From Chaetorhynchus papuensis (taxonomy: Eukaryota; Chordata; Aves; Passeriformes; Rhipiduridae): a DNA stretch of 64,000 nt. The notes under the pieces were generated by a model, which did not search any database, was not told the DNA's origin, and worked only from the letters and a program-made list of their open reading frames with translations. Positions 38,001 to 53,000 of this stretch are shown piece by piece (position 1 is the stretch's first letter; every line of letters starts with the position of its first letter). The stretch lies in assembly GCA_013396525.1 (NCBI GenBank), contig VWYX01000280.1:254226-318225 (forward strand), in the 5' to 3' direction. A program made the translations under genes and the position numbers.

Positions 38001-41000
38001 ATTAAGCTCTACTTTTTGTTCTTGTTTGGGTGTGCACTTACAGGGCATACACAATGCTTTGAACAGTTGAATGCCATTAGCTGCCACAATGTAATTCTTT
38101 GCTGTAGAGACTATTATGATCAAGCTTTCAAATATGGAAAAGAATGCTATTTTCTTGGCATACCGATCTTCATTACAATTCTATCAGACAAAAAATAATC
38201 AACATATACAAAAAACTGTATATGAACAGACTGTGTAGGAACAGATTCAGAAAATAAAGATGTCTGAAGTTAAGTTTTGTTCCAAAGCAACCACCAGCTT
38301 ACTGCTCAGGATCAATTATTATCAAAAGAAAATATGAAAATAAAACATGCAGTTTAAAATTAACAATTTATTTAAAGAAGAAATAGTAAGTCTTATTTTT
38401 GTCACTGTAACCGCTCAATGGTAGGGAAGAAGAGAGAGAGATTACATCCTGTAATCCTTTCATATGACTACTTTCAGATGACTAGTCTAACTTAAGGAAA
38501 AGAAAATTAAAGCAACAAGCGGCAAATGTTTGTCTAATGACCAAGCGAACTTATCTAAACAACCAAGACCTAACACTCAGAACAGCTTCAAAACACAGCA
38601 GACAAAAGTTCACTGTGCTCCAAGCATAGTGCAGTTTGTTTCTGCTGACCTTCCACATGAAGATAATAAGCACACTTTATCATCCAACAAGGACTTGCAG
38701 CCTACTGTGAGAAGTGTTCTGCCCTCATTTATGCCTCAAATGTCTCAACAATCATCTTAAATATGTGGGTGTTAAACTAAACAGAGATAGTAACAATGAA
38801 TTCTCACTGGTGAATGGCTCCAAAACTAACAATAATCTTGTTAGTAATACAATAATACAAGGATACTATAACTCATAGCATTCAGGAAGACTTCTACTTA
38901 ACTTTTTTATCTACTTTAGTGATCTATTAAGACTCTATAACTAAACTTATTTAAGAATTTTAATTAAACAAAAACTATCAACTGAACATTGTCATTGTAA
39001 TTATAACGAAGCATGAACTGATTTTATATTTAATCTTTAGTTCCAAAATTAGATTATATTTTCCTTTTCCTGTTTTCAACACTAGCAATTTCACAGTTAA
39101 AATATGCAGTTCAAAAAGAAAAATACAGGCATTGTATGCATCACATTTTAACCTGAAAATTAAATCTAATAATTGAAACTATCTGAAGGAAATCACACTT
39201 TTCTAAGACACCTTGAAAAAATAGAAGCTCTTTTCTGCAGCCACTGAGGGAACTTGTGGCCTATGAGTGAACCCCACTCACCTAGTCTGGATACCCTAAG
39301 GAGGACTGTGACCTGTAATTCAACCAGAGAGCTTTTGTTTTGGACAGAAAACCTACAGGACAGACTGGCTACAGATTTAGGACTTGTTTCTGCAAATACT
39401 TTTAAAAGAAAAGTAGTCTTATTTGTTTCACTAATACTCTCCATGTGAATCAACAAATGACATGACTGCCTGGAGCACTTGAAGCTTATAAGCTATTTTT
39501 GAAAGTGAGACTCAACGTAGCCATTTAGAATCTATCTACAACAAAGCACATTCCTTTTGTGTAATCTAGGTAACCTTCCAAATACCTTAGAACACATTAC
39601 TCCCTTATTGAAACCTTCTGAAATGGTAACAAAACTAGCATGCAATATCGAACAACCCCGTTGCTGCAAAAGCAGCAAAGCAGTAGTTTTGGTAATTACC
39701 TTATCTAGATGCTCATGTGTTGTCTTTACATGCTCAAGCTTTTTCTGCAAACTGAAAATAAGTGAAGTTAAATGTCGCATTTGAGTAGGGTGGGCAAAAC
39801 ATCATTATTTTGAAATTTAAAAAATTCCAGTATTGCACAGCAAAACTGAAACATCAAAGATAGACTACATATTCAGAATAAGATTCAACTGTTAATTCAT
39901 TTTTAATCTCAAAATAGAAATGCTTAATTATATTTGTTTGATATAGTTAATTGTTTGTGTTAGAAAATTAGGGCTTTTAAAACATAATGAGAATTATAGT
40001 CCTAATGTGCAGTATCTTCAGCATTAAAAATATTTATACTTCAATGAATACAACACCCTTTATACTCCTTTGTGCAAAAAAAGGGCAAATTACATCACTA
40101 AAGCAAGCAAGAAAAAATGAACCACTAGAATTTATCGAGTTAATAGACGCTGATTTTTTTAAAAAACTTTACAATGATTTGAAAACCAAGAAGAATGTAC
40201 AAAGCTGTTGCTTGTGAGAACGAAATCTGTAACACTAAGTGAAATACTATATACCAGCTTCCACTTCTCAGCTGTAGAGCTCACTTCTACTATGCAGTGT
40301 GCCTGCTAACTTAAAACAGACCCTCTCTACTCAATAAAGGAACTTGGGGACTTCTTTAATATAAACTAATATATAGGGTCTCACAGCATCTTTTTGGGTG
40401 ACAACATAAAATTTTACTGTGGCTTTAGATTTCATATCCACATCCGTCTTGATTAATCCAGATAGCACAAAATTTCTTCAAATACCATCTTCTGTATTAT
40501 TTGTTTTCTCTTTGTCTTGTGAATAACACCCAGAGAAGAAATACTGCAGAACAAGTCACTATGATGACAGCTCTCTGCCACTTCAGAAAAGATTGCCCAT
40601 AAAAATCCCTCCTCCTAATTTGATGTCTGTAAATTTTAAGAAGCCTTTATGGTGGGGAAAAAAGGCACCGTCTGCTACAGAAGTAACATTTCACATTCCT
40701 ACTTCTCCCATCTGTCTTGCTTTCCTGTCTTATTCTCATACTGCCCTTCACAGAATCCAGAATTCTTGATGTGTTTCCTGTGACTTCACGGTATATTCAG
40801 ACTACAAGGTTCTACCACTGAGTCACACCAATCAGATGCTGTACCTGTCTGCTATGCTGACAGAAATCCTTACTGCAGTTAAAAGAACAAATTAATTAAT
40901 GCACTGATGTGTAGTTGTGTTCAAGTGGTGCTAGATGCAAAGAACTTTTCTGCTCAGATGATGGCATAGAAGCCACCACTAATATTTTATGTAGGAATTT

Positions 41001-44000
41001 CTGTTATCAATGAACTAAAACCAGGGTAAGCAATTTTGCTGTGCAAAGTTCAAACATAAAACAAAATAAAATAAACTTTATTTAAGTAGTCTACAATCTT
41101 CTTGGTACTTTTAGAATTTGTCTTTAAATGCTGACATTTTAGAGTGTTTCCTCTGTTTCAATACCAACTACTGAGAAGCTCTAAAGTAATGGAGTGAGAT
41201 AAGAGAGAAGACTAGACTGAGGAAAGCAATAAAGACTTTTTTTGTCAGCTCCTTAAGGACTTTCTCAGATCTGTGGAGTGCAGCACTTCCTAGTAAACTT
41301 TGCAGAACACCACCTAATATAACAGGTAATCAGATCTAACTGTGAATTGCTGTTATCAAGAACAATCCTATTCTGGTTCACATCTTCTTACTGCTGCATC
41401 TCTGGTGTGTGGCTCAAGCATGAATCAATTCAGTAAAATGATCCTTAAGAATTCAGAACATGGGTTTAGGATCTGGCTTACGAACTACTAGTTCTCTATT
41501 GCCTCTAAAGGATGTATCAGCCTTCCTCCTCCACTAACTTTCTTCTGGATGCCTAAGTTTGGTATTTCCCTGATGCTGCCATTGACAGCAATTTCGAAAC
41601 AAACATTACAGTATTTCACTGATCAGACAAAAGTCAGTGCCAGCAAAAAAAAAAAAAAAAAAGAAAACAGCTATCAGTTCAGAGGCAAATCTCACAAGCA
41701 CATGTTATCAAATGGAGGTTACTAATTTGCATGTCCTGCAACTTCTCCCTTCTGTGAATGAGGAAGTGGCTCCATTCCATTATCTAAAGTGAAAAGTGTA
41801 CATCCAGGAAGAAAAATGAAGCTGATAGTGCCCTCAACTGCATATACCCCCCTTTCCTTTATGATTGCTCCAGTACTCCTCACGCTCTTTGCTGAGCTTC
41901 AGCACACACAATGACCAAAAACACCTTTCCCCCTTCCTTCCCATTTTACTTCTGCACCCATCTAGGATGCTGAAGCATGCATTTGGCATCAAAAAAACCC
42001 AGGAATGAGAAACACAGTGATCAGAATTTGTTAGAGCCTCTGTTTGCTGTGGAACCTCAGTCCCTCATTCTCTTCTGTGAAATCTAAGGAGGCCTCCAAT
42101 TCATCAGAATACAAAGGAGAAAAATTGTGAAATGCTTTAAGAGAACCAGAGAAGTATACAAATCCACTCTAATACAGATATTAAACCAAAACCTGTATTT
42201 TGGGGGAAAAAGCCAACCAACCACACACACTCTGGCTCATTTAACTTTGTGAGATCAAAAAGGTTTTTGCAGGCATTTGAAGAAGAGAAGAATTCCATCT
42301 GGTAATACCACTTATAAAGCAATAATGTGACTGTCCTGGTCTAGACAGGACAGACTAAACCAGAATTTCTAACAGAAACTCAAACACAAATTTGAGCCAG
42401 GATTTGAGCGTGTCTGTTTCATACACAGATATTTTTTCTAATAGAAGACAGCAAAATTATCACCATACCTTACTCCAGATAAACTGTCAAAAGCATGTAG
42501 GTCCAAGACATTAGAGAGATCAACTCTAAACAGAGGGGAAAAAAGAAAGCTTTGTCTTTTTGATGTATTTAAATATCATGTTTTAAAGGTGTTCACTGAA
42601 GCTTATGTTTCTTTTCCTGTCTATCAGACTAACACCATTAATACTTATCCCTATTTTTGGGTATCAGTGGTTGGTACTGTCCTCTACAAGGAAATGCTGT
42701 GTTCATTTACATAGTAATATGTAAGCACAGAAATAAAATTTTTAAAAATACAGTAAAATACAAGGTATTTCCAAAAAAGGTGATAAAATCCCTTATACTG
42801 GATGCCTGAATAATAAATGATTTTCCCTAATGGGAAAAGGAACCTTGAGCCTCTCAAGACAGACACAAACCCCTGGAATATATGTAGCTTATATTGACAC
42901 ACTGTTCACAAACAAAACTGAAATAATTTTATGAAGCAAGCACTACTACGAGGGATTTCAACTCTATGATTTGAAACAGACAAATGAAAAATGTTATACA
43001 GAATAGGCAGTACTGATCATATCTGCTTACAAGAATGGCTACCTATAAACTTGAATAAGAATTTTTTCTTTACAAAGCAATACAGACTATAGATTTCAAT
43101 GCTAATAGCAACTGATAGCTTTTCAGGTGCAGTTAATGACATGTGGCTAAATAAAAAGAACATGAAAGGTAAAAAAAACCACCTCTGTAATACAACCAGA
43201 ATTATTAAACTTTTACATTCAACAGTAGTTGTACCAAGCAGTTTCTAAGATTAAATATTTATAATGTAATATACAAACAATTCCTGTGTAAAATTCACAA
43301 CCAGCTCAGTGCCACTTGTTCTCAGCAGTGTTCTAAAAAAAATCACATAGAAACCGTCCCTTTCAAATGTGGGATTTTGAGGGACAAACCCCCTTTAAAA
43401 ATGGTATGTCATCAAATAACATTCTAATAAATTAATTTTGTGCTGATTTCACTTTTGGAATGTTTACTACTGGTGCCATTTGCAAAAGAATATTTACAAG
43501 TAATTAAGAATTGTCATTGAGGACTGAATCTGAGGTTCACTTTATCTCATATCCAAAACATAGTGCTAGCTGGCATCAGACACCATACAGTATTGTGAAG
43601 AAATCACATACTGGATCTCCCCCTAAAGGCCATTTAAAACACAAAGCATGTAGTTTAGTATCTTCTTCAAAATTAGTCCTATCTGATCACCCAGCAACAG
43701 CAAGTGTTTTTCTCTACTATTTCCAACTACACTTGACAATAACTTTAAAAAGCCAAGTATATTTTATTAAGGTTATGACTATTATCTTCCCTTTAAATTT
43801 GCTTAAATCAAAAACCTGTATTTTAGGAACATTTACCACAATAATCCAATAACTGATGTAAAAGTGCACAAATCAGTCCTAGCAGTCTGGAAGATACACT
43901 GCTCTCCTAATGCTCCTGGGAATACAATATCCACTTAAGTCCTTATTAAAAAAAGAAATCTGAGTCAGAACTTCAATTAGAAATAGAAAAAACAGTGCAA

Positions 44001-47000
44001 TCATTTTTCTCATTCTTATAACTTCCTTCCACTGCTTTCAAAGTCATTTTGTAGTAACAACTTATTTGCAGCAGCAATCATGAGAATAGTATTTAAGGTG
44101 ACACAATAAAAGGAAAACACTGTAGTGCACATGACCAATTATTAGCTCAAAACCAACCTGGCCTTGCAAGCTGCTCTTCATTTACAAGATTGGTTGTGGC
44201 CAGGAAGGCCAAGGGTGTCCTGAGGTGCATTAGGAAGAGCACTACCAGCAGTTCAGGGAAGGCGACCCTGCCCCTCTAGTCAGCTCTAGTGAGGCTGTGC
44301 CTGGAGAGCTGTGCCCAGCTCTGGATTCCTCAAGACAGGGTAAACATGGAGCCCCTGGAGGGAGTCCAGGGGAGGGCAACAAAGATGATTAAGGGACTGG
44401 AGTACCTCACTAGTAAGGAAAGGCTGAGGGAACTGGCCCTGTTCAGACTCAAGGAGATGACTGAAAGGGGACCTCCTCAGTGTACACAAGTGTCTGAAGG
44501 GAGGGTGTCAGAGGGTGGAGCCAGGCTCTACTCAGTGGTGCCAGGTGATATGACAAGAGGCAACAGGACAGAAACTGATCCACAGGAAGCTCCACCTCGA
44601 CATGAGAAAGAACGTCTTTACTGTGTGGGTGACTGAGCACTGGAACAGATTGCCCAGAGGGGCTGTGGAGTCTCCCTTATCAGGGATATTCTAGAACCAT
44701 CTGGACACAATCCTCTGCCATGCGCTCTAGGATGACCCTGCTTGGCAAGAAGGTTGGACCACACGACCCACTGTGTTCTCTTCCAACCTTACTCAGTCTG
44801 GGATTCTGTGATATGAACACTAACGAAAAATATAAATTAAAAATACATTTTTACTTCCTCAAAAAAAAAATTCTAGATGCTTACAAATAAAATAAATTTT
44901 GGATTAAATATTTCAAATTCAATAGTTTTCCTTTAATCAAGCTGATCTAATAGAACACTTTAAACTGTCACAAAAGAAGCAGGATCTAGTACCTAGTAAT
45001 AGTGGCCATTTAATACCTTGATCTTTGTGTCTCTAGAATTTTAACAAGTCCATTTATTGACCTAAAATAAAACAGAAAAATTGTTAGATGAAAATACAAC
45101 TGTGATATATTGCTTGAATATGTTAACCATGAACAGCATCATGTGAAATAGCACCCCAACTCTGTTATCAACTTCTACATCCATCAGATATTTGGGTTGA
45201 GATATTTGGTTTCCACCCACAGCTGGGGAACTTCACAAGTTCTGACAGGATACCACCAGTGAGAACAACATTTTCCTACCCACAGCTCTTCACAATACAC
45301 TCGGCTGGGTCTAAGCATTTTTATTTTTATATTTCAAACAACTAATACAGTTGTAAAGTATTTAAAAATTTTAGTGTTTAATTTGGCTTATCATGGTATC
45401 GACAGAAAAGGGTCATGTCTTCGATCACTAATGATTCAGACCATTGGTTCTTCTGCTCCCATGACAATTGTTTGGGACTTCCTCCATGTATTTTTGCATT
45501 TGCTACTGGACTCATATTTACCAGCGGATTTTTTTTCCACTTCTGCTAATTCTGAAAAATGGCAACAGCTGCTCAGAAACATAAAAACATGAACCCTTAA
45601 GACAAAGGCCTGTCCTTAGTACGTAACATCAAATCTTACCTAGATAGGCAAAATGCTAAGATTGTGTAAGCACATAAAAGTACTGGAATACCTTTAGAAA
45701 GAGGCAGTCTTTTCCCTTATAAGCTTATCAATTTGTGTCAATCTAATAATAAAATCCAGTTTCTATTCTAACGGAAGGAAAGAAGTAACTATGTTTAAAT
45801 TAATTTTTGAGGCAGTACAGTGTTACAGTTATGCCAAAAGTTTCATACCTCACAGATGTTCTGACTTTATTCAATTCTTCCTCTGAAACCAAATCTGTTT
45901 TATTGATGATTATAAGATCAGCTAATGCAACCTGCCTGTGTATTAAGAAAAAAAACAAGAAAAAAACAACACAAACAAATACTTTATCTGTAAGGCAGAA
46001 ACATCATCTCTGCCATGGCCCCAAATGACAGTATCAATATTGTTAGTACAGAAGGGCAAGCATTAATCAAACTAGAACATCATGGAGAATGATTAAAGTA
46101 CTACTGGCTTTTCCTCAATGTGTTCTTCTGTGCCCTAAGAGACCAAATCAAGGCTTGCTAGATTCTTTTGTTTCAAGGTTGGGGGTTTTTTTGTTTGTTT
46201 GTTTGTTTGGTGGGATTTTTTATGTCATCTAAATCAAAGTGCTTAGTGATTTAACAACTTCACAAATTCCTATTTGTGTTGCATGTAGTCCTTGGAATGC
46301 AATGCTTGAAGTCTCTTTGCTTCATGAAGACTTAAATTGTTGCAACTACCCTTAATTATTGTGGCTCCACATCTAGTAAAAAGGGTTCCTCTATCTCCAG
46401 TTCTGCTTCAAGCTTGATAGATCCTAACTTTTAATTTCCCCCAACACAGGTGCTTCTCATTCAATTAAATAAAATCCTATCACTATTAAAATAGAAGAGT
46501 TAGATCTTGGCAGAGAGAATTTTATCTCATTACACCAATCTATCTCAGTTTAAGCAAAGCAGGAGAAAAAAGCTCTATAAAAGGAAAAGAACCCATTTCC
46601 AATGAAGTTCTATATAGTGCAATTCCTAACTGTGATACATAAATTAATTTCTACATCCATACCGAGATGCTTCATTGATAAGGCCTTCTGGTTTCTCCTC
46701 TGTCAAGTGCTAAACAAAAATTAAAATAATTGGATTAATCATATTCAAATTAAATTTAAATTCATTTGCAATTAAAGTAAGTCAAACCCAATTCAGCTGA
46801 GGTCTGTTTTTCAACAAGGTATTGAGGAAGATGGCATTTAGAATCTTTCTGTTAAATGATGGTGAAGAAGTACAATTATACATTCACCATTACAAAGATT
46901 TATAACTATCTTAATGCAAACTCTTCTAATTAATTTTATTATTAGAATGCTAAAGAGTTGGAAAACTTTATAGTATTTATTTTAATTAATTTTCAGCTTT

Positions 47001-50000
47001 ACAGTGACATAAAAAAAGTCACCGTGACATACAGTAACAATGAAAAAATGTATCTGGAATAAAATGAAGGTTCAGTAATTTTACAAATTAGTGTGAACTC
47101 AACTAAGTGTTAAAACATGGGCTAGGCTTGCAATACAGCATTTCATACGTGTAACTTCACACTCTTCTTCTCTGAAGGACTGTATAAGACAAACTGTAAT
47201 TTGATAGTAAAAACTGGTAACTTTTTCCAGGTTTGTATGAATAAACCACTGGTCTTTGGCAAGCCTGTCCTAAATGAGAAGCCGCAGGAGTTTCAGTATC
47301 ATCTCCACTTGTCTGCCCAAGCTAATGTCTTCACAGAAGAATTAGTAAAAGGGAAAAAATACCTGCATCTCAAGCAGCAACATAAAGTTTAGCAACACAA
47401 AGCCTTATTTAATTTAGGCACAGCAAGAGACTACATTGAAACAGCAAAGGTCTAGCTACAAGTTATTTTCTGCCCACTCTGCCACGGAGGCAGCAATCTG
47501 AGGGAGAGGAACATCACAGATATCTGGAGGAAGTAAAACTTCAAACTGATGTTGTAATATTAGTAAGAACTTGCCACTTATGCTTACATCTCTGGGAAGA
47601 TTAGAGTCCTGTGCATTCCTTCATCAGCTCTAAACGTATCAGGAGTACTACTTTAAAATTTGGGTTTCAAGTTACAGAAATATCAAATAAAAAGTGGAAT
47701 CAATTGTCATGGGAAATATATAGNACCTAGAAAACTTTTTTTCCTTACTGGAATTATCAGGCATCTAACAGTATTTTACTTGAAAAACAAAAATAGGTTA
47801 TATAGTGAGTCTATCATGTTTAAAACAAACTTGTGCACAACCTAAGCGGAGCATAACAACACGATGACTGTCAGGAACCTCTACTCTGATCTTTTCTTTG
47901 TAATCCTCTTTATATTGATTCTATTCAATTAACGTTTAGGTTTGTTGCCCTGAAGAGAACAAATGTCAGTAGTCCAAATGTCCAGTTCTGGAAGTCGAGG
48001 AGTGCAACTTCAAGCTGTCCAATTGTTTGCCCTCGATTAAAAAACTTAGTATTTCAGATTGCTGTGTGACAAACCCATTAGACTGATAACCCATGGTATC
48101 AATTACCACTTCAGTTTCAATTTAGCTGACTGGTCAAGGGGATGTTTGTCAGCTTTTCTTGTGATGGGTTGGTTCTTTGAAGCATGACATACTTAAATTG
48201 CTGCCTATTATCTCAATGTCATTACCTGTATGGCTTTCAAAATTTTTTGAATAACAAGCAGCTGTTGAGGTCAAGCTTTGCAGCCAGAGGAACTGAACAA
48301 GCTAGCAAGTCCTTTCACACAAAGCAAAAGTTGTTTACTTAGTACACAACTGAGAAAGTCTGAAGTTCCTACTATTCTGAGTAGATGTCAGTGTTTTACA
48401 GGTTTACTGATTAGATAATGTTCGTTCTCATTGAGCTGTCAAGGGTAATAGCAGATAGAAAATGTGAATGTTTCAAAGCATTTCTGTGTTGTTTCTGTTA
48501 TATTACTTGGAAGTTTAAATATTTAAAAAACAAATTTTCAAACAGCAATAATTTAATGCTGCTGTGTGGAACACAATTATATTTGATTTAAAGACAATAA
48601 TTCAGCACTGCATGAAGAAAAAGATAAGCAGAACAACATTTTTGCATGCAATAAAACACATCTGAATTAGTAAAAGGGAAGCCATCTGAAAAGGGGTTGA
48701 CCTAAAACATGGTATGATTTCTTGTGCTAGTTGAGCTGATTTAGAACATGGCTCCTACTTAAAAGGGCCAGTCAACCCCTCCCCCTCACTCTTCTACCAA
48801 CTTCTCCACAAACACCCTTGCAGAACACAGTGAATGTAACTTGCCAAACTGGCTTGCTATGAGGTTAGATTTGTTGTCTCCCAGTGCAATGGGAATTGAT
48901 GAGAAGACAGGACTGCTACCCTTTTGGTAACACAGCTAATAGATCAGCACAAATGAAAGGAGAAACTCAAGTAACCCAAACAAAAAAAGTCTTACACAGG
49001 AAGAATTACTCTCTTAGTTTTAAACCATTATTCTTCAGTTCTCTGAGTCATTTGCAGCCATTGTAAATGCAGAAATATTAAAAACACTTCCACAGCATGG
49101 AATTTCTATATGATGAAGACATTTTTTCTTATGGTCACATTTTTGGAATCCTGCAAAATCAATACCCAAATCAAAGCAGTAGCCTTCTAAGTTAACAAGT
49201 TGTAAATAATTATATTTACACCACCTATTAAAAAAAGCTCCCAATAAACTGAAGTATTTGATTTAATCAATACTTTTGCTAACCCAAGCTCACTGTTCTG
49301 TATGTCTGTTCTTACATTATGTTTTATATAAAGATTACTCTAATACCTGCTGTTTTTGTCTGCTTCCATATAACATTTTTATGTGAAGCAGTACCAGGAC
49401 ACCTGTGCTCTCACTTCTCCCCACCACAGCTGCCATTACATTAGCACCCTTCCCAGTCTGAGCCCTAACTCAATTGTTCCTACACTGGTATAAGACATCT
49501 GTTCTTAGTCCTCTCCTTTCAAGTAACACAGACCAGTGACCAATTTCTCCAAATGCCTGTTCGGAATAAAAGCAAATTTCCTGAGTGAAGTGATAGAACT
49601 AGAAGGAACCAAGTACTTAGCAACCTGTCAACTCTTGTCAGACATGTTGCTGTGTCTGTGAGAATCTGAATTCCTGCAAATATCAGTACTCCTTGTTCTC
49701 ACTCAAAACACAGTAATGATGAAATACATCCTCATTCAATGCAAGAATTTTAGCTATAGTAAAAATTAATTAATCCACATGAACATTATTGCAATAGCTG
49801 TTCTAATGCTGAAGTTTTAAACCATGTAACGAATGCAGTCACTTACGTTCAATCCATGCTTTGCATCGACAACAGACACAATACCTAAAAGAAAACATTA
49901 AAATGGAAATGTGCTGAAAGCAGCTGACAGTTTAATAACTTGCAAACCTCCTGTACAAAGGTAACAGTATCAGCACATTTAAAACTAGTTATAATAAACT

Positions 50001-53000
50001 GAAAGCACTGAAAAGTATCTGCACTTTAAATCTGTCACCTACATATTTTTTTATTCATTATCATATCTGTGGTAGTAAAATATCTACAAAACCAGGTGAG
50101 ATAAGTTCTTAGAAGGTAGATGCCTCATCTTCCACAACAGCAAATTAGCTGAGGTATGCTTTTACAGAATATTGAAACAAATTAAGGGACTGACTGATGT
50201 ATGCAATTATTCTGATTGTAAATGACCAGGAATTTGCAAGTCCCTGGAAGACACTTACAAAGGTTTTTCTTATTGAACTCAGTGTTTCCTTCCTTGGCTA
50301 GATAGGTATTTCACACACTGACCAAAATGTTAGTAGGGCATTTTTAAAGCCACAAACTAATTCTTTTTCCTATATTAAAAAAATTGCTCTTTAACTGCAT
50401 ATAGTGATGATTTATCTTTCACTAATCTCAGGTTTCTATTGGAACACGGCAAATATTAGAGCCAACAAGTACAATAAGCAAAAGGCAGAAGTATTCAGAT
50501 GTTGACAAGTTATGAGTTCAGAAAAACAGGAAACCCTTTAGAAAACACTGCATTGCAGGAGAAGGGGGGGAAGGAAGAAAGAGAAAAGAAGTGTGCTGTA
50601 ATATTACTCCTAAACAAGGTTCTATAACATCTAGCTAATGAGAATTGCCCCCCCCCCTTGCATCACAATCAAGACCTGTCCGTATCTGATCCCTCAGAAA
50701 AACATTACACAACTTTTGTTGGATTTAGCAAGATGAAACATCTCACCAAGTAGATAAAAAAGCACCAGAATAAGTAAGGATACCTCTGTGATCAAATCTG
50801 GTGATGTGAAAACAAAGTTCATGCATTTTGAACATTTTCTGAAACCTTGCCTTAAACACCAAGAATACATTACTCTAAATCCAGATATGAAATGCCAATA
50901 CACAGGAAAACAAGCTTGCACTACTTACCATCAAGATAGATGTCACTTCCCAGCTCAGAATCAACCCAGAACATGGAGGCCACAGCTCCTAAGAAGTGCA
51001 GTACACGTACAGTTACAAAACTGAGATTTTTCCAGTAAACTACCAACATTCAGGTGTTTAATAGAAAAACTGTATATGTAGTGCTAATAATAAGATCAGT
51101 AACTGAAGTCATTCCAACATCTAAAACTGCCCACCTGAAGTGATCAGATGCAGTCTTTCAAACACCACTCTGTATCAAACCCAAATACCTTTTTGTCAGT
51201 TGTTCACAGTGCTTACTCATGCAAGATACAGCAAGGGCCACAACATGAAATCGTCTTCTGGTATCTATTGATTTTTTTCCAAAAAGCTTAATAGTTTTCC
51301 AATTTGACTCAAGCAGAATTTGTGTGTAACAGAGGCCAAATCAATGTCCTGTCTTTTGAAGAAAATTACTTTATAATGACAACTATTTAGCTTTGTGCTG
51401 GAAAGCACCAGTCTCCTAAAGGAGAAACAATTGAATTTCTGATGAGAATTTCCTTCCCTCTCCATCTACAACACATTTTTAATGCAGATGGTTTAGAGAA
51501 AATTGTTTTAGATAGTTATTCCTAACATGAACTCAAGTTTAAACACCTTTTTATAATAAATATTACTAAAGAGCACTGAGGATTTTGTAAAATCTATCAT
51601 TGCTCTTTAAGAAGAATGTATTAGTCTGTTTCACAATATATTTTAGGACTTCACAAAATATAAGGCCTATCACAACCAGTGTATCAGTACATCAGATGCT
51701 AACAATTTAGACTCTAAAAGGCGGAATGTAGAACATCAGAAGTTTACTGAAAACTACTAGTTTCAGGGTATGCTTCTCTTTGCTAAGCTGTGTGTCTTGA
51801 TAGAAATATATTTTACTGGACTTCTGCTAAGCTTTAGATTCAATTTAGAGCAAGATCGACCAAACAACCCATCCACATCCTCATATTTGCACCTTAACCA
51901 ATTCATGGGAGTCTATACAACAATCAAAGCATAGGTGCCTGACAACTCACCACATTATATTACAACTGTCAAAGTGAACTAACTGGTGAGCAAATAAGCA
52001 CTTTATAAAGACAGAATAATTATCATGGTTATGAAAATTGTAATGTCAACTACCTGGATCTGCCAAACCAGTTGTTTCTAACAGTATATAGTCAAATTTT
52101 CCTCTCCTTTGCATCAGGTTCTCAATTGCTTTCACACCATTGTCCCTGTAAGAAGAAACAATTAAACCTGAGAACAGAGAAAATAAGCTAAAGCATGTAT
52201 TTAAATGATCTTCTGATGCAGAACACAGTGTCAGTATCATCAAAGTAAAAGTTCTGAGTCAGGACATTTGCAGACTTACAGTCTACAATGAAAATTTAGT
52301 TATCATGCTGCTGGTCTAATATTAGGCAAATTGTAGCTTTCTGTTTCGTTTTAGTCTGAAAATAGTATTTGCCTAATCCCACCAGGTGAAATAAACAAAG
52401 ACTTGTTTTCTAACACTGAACTGTAAAGGACAGTAGGAGAGTGTAGATATGTTTCGGTACATATCTATGTTTTGGTAGGACAGTATAGATATTTGGTTTG
52501 GCAGCTGAAATTACAGAAAGAAAGGGTGAGGTAGAAGTGAAGCATGTTGCCCTGCCTTTCTACCTCACCTACAACAAGATTAACATGTGCCATTTACTTA
52601 AATTAGTGCTGATGACAGCCTGAAGCAGACATGTATACCATTTATATAAGAAACCAATGTATATAAAACATAGCAGCAAGACAGTATTCCTTACACCCCA
52701 GAACAACAGAATGCAATAGGATCTTGTTTTCCACTTAGTACCCGTTACTATTTAAGGCATAAGACCAGTTCTCCCAAATTTTCAGGACAAACAGGACACG
52801 ATTAGCACGAACAATGCTAATTCAAACAAACAAGGTAAAAAACATGTCAAAGAAACAAATACTCTCTTGCTTTTTAGTATGACCATCAGCTTACAGTTTT
52901 GGATATTGTTTCATTCATGTCACAAAAGGTTCTCCATTTTCCCTTTCTGATGTATACAATATTGAAGTAGTAACCAATGTACAAAGAAAGAAGCAGAATA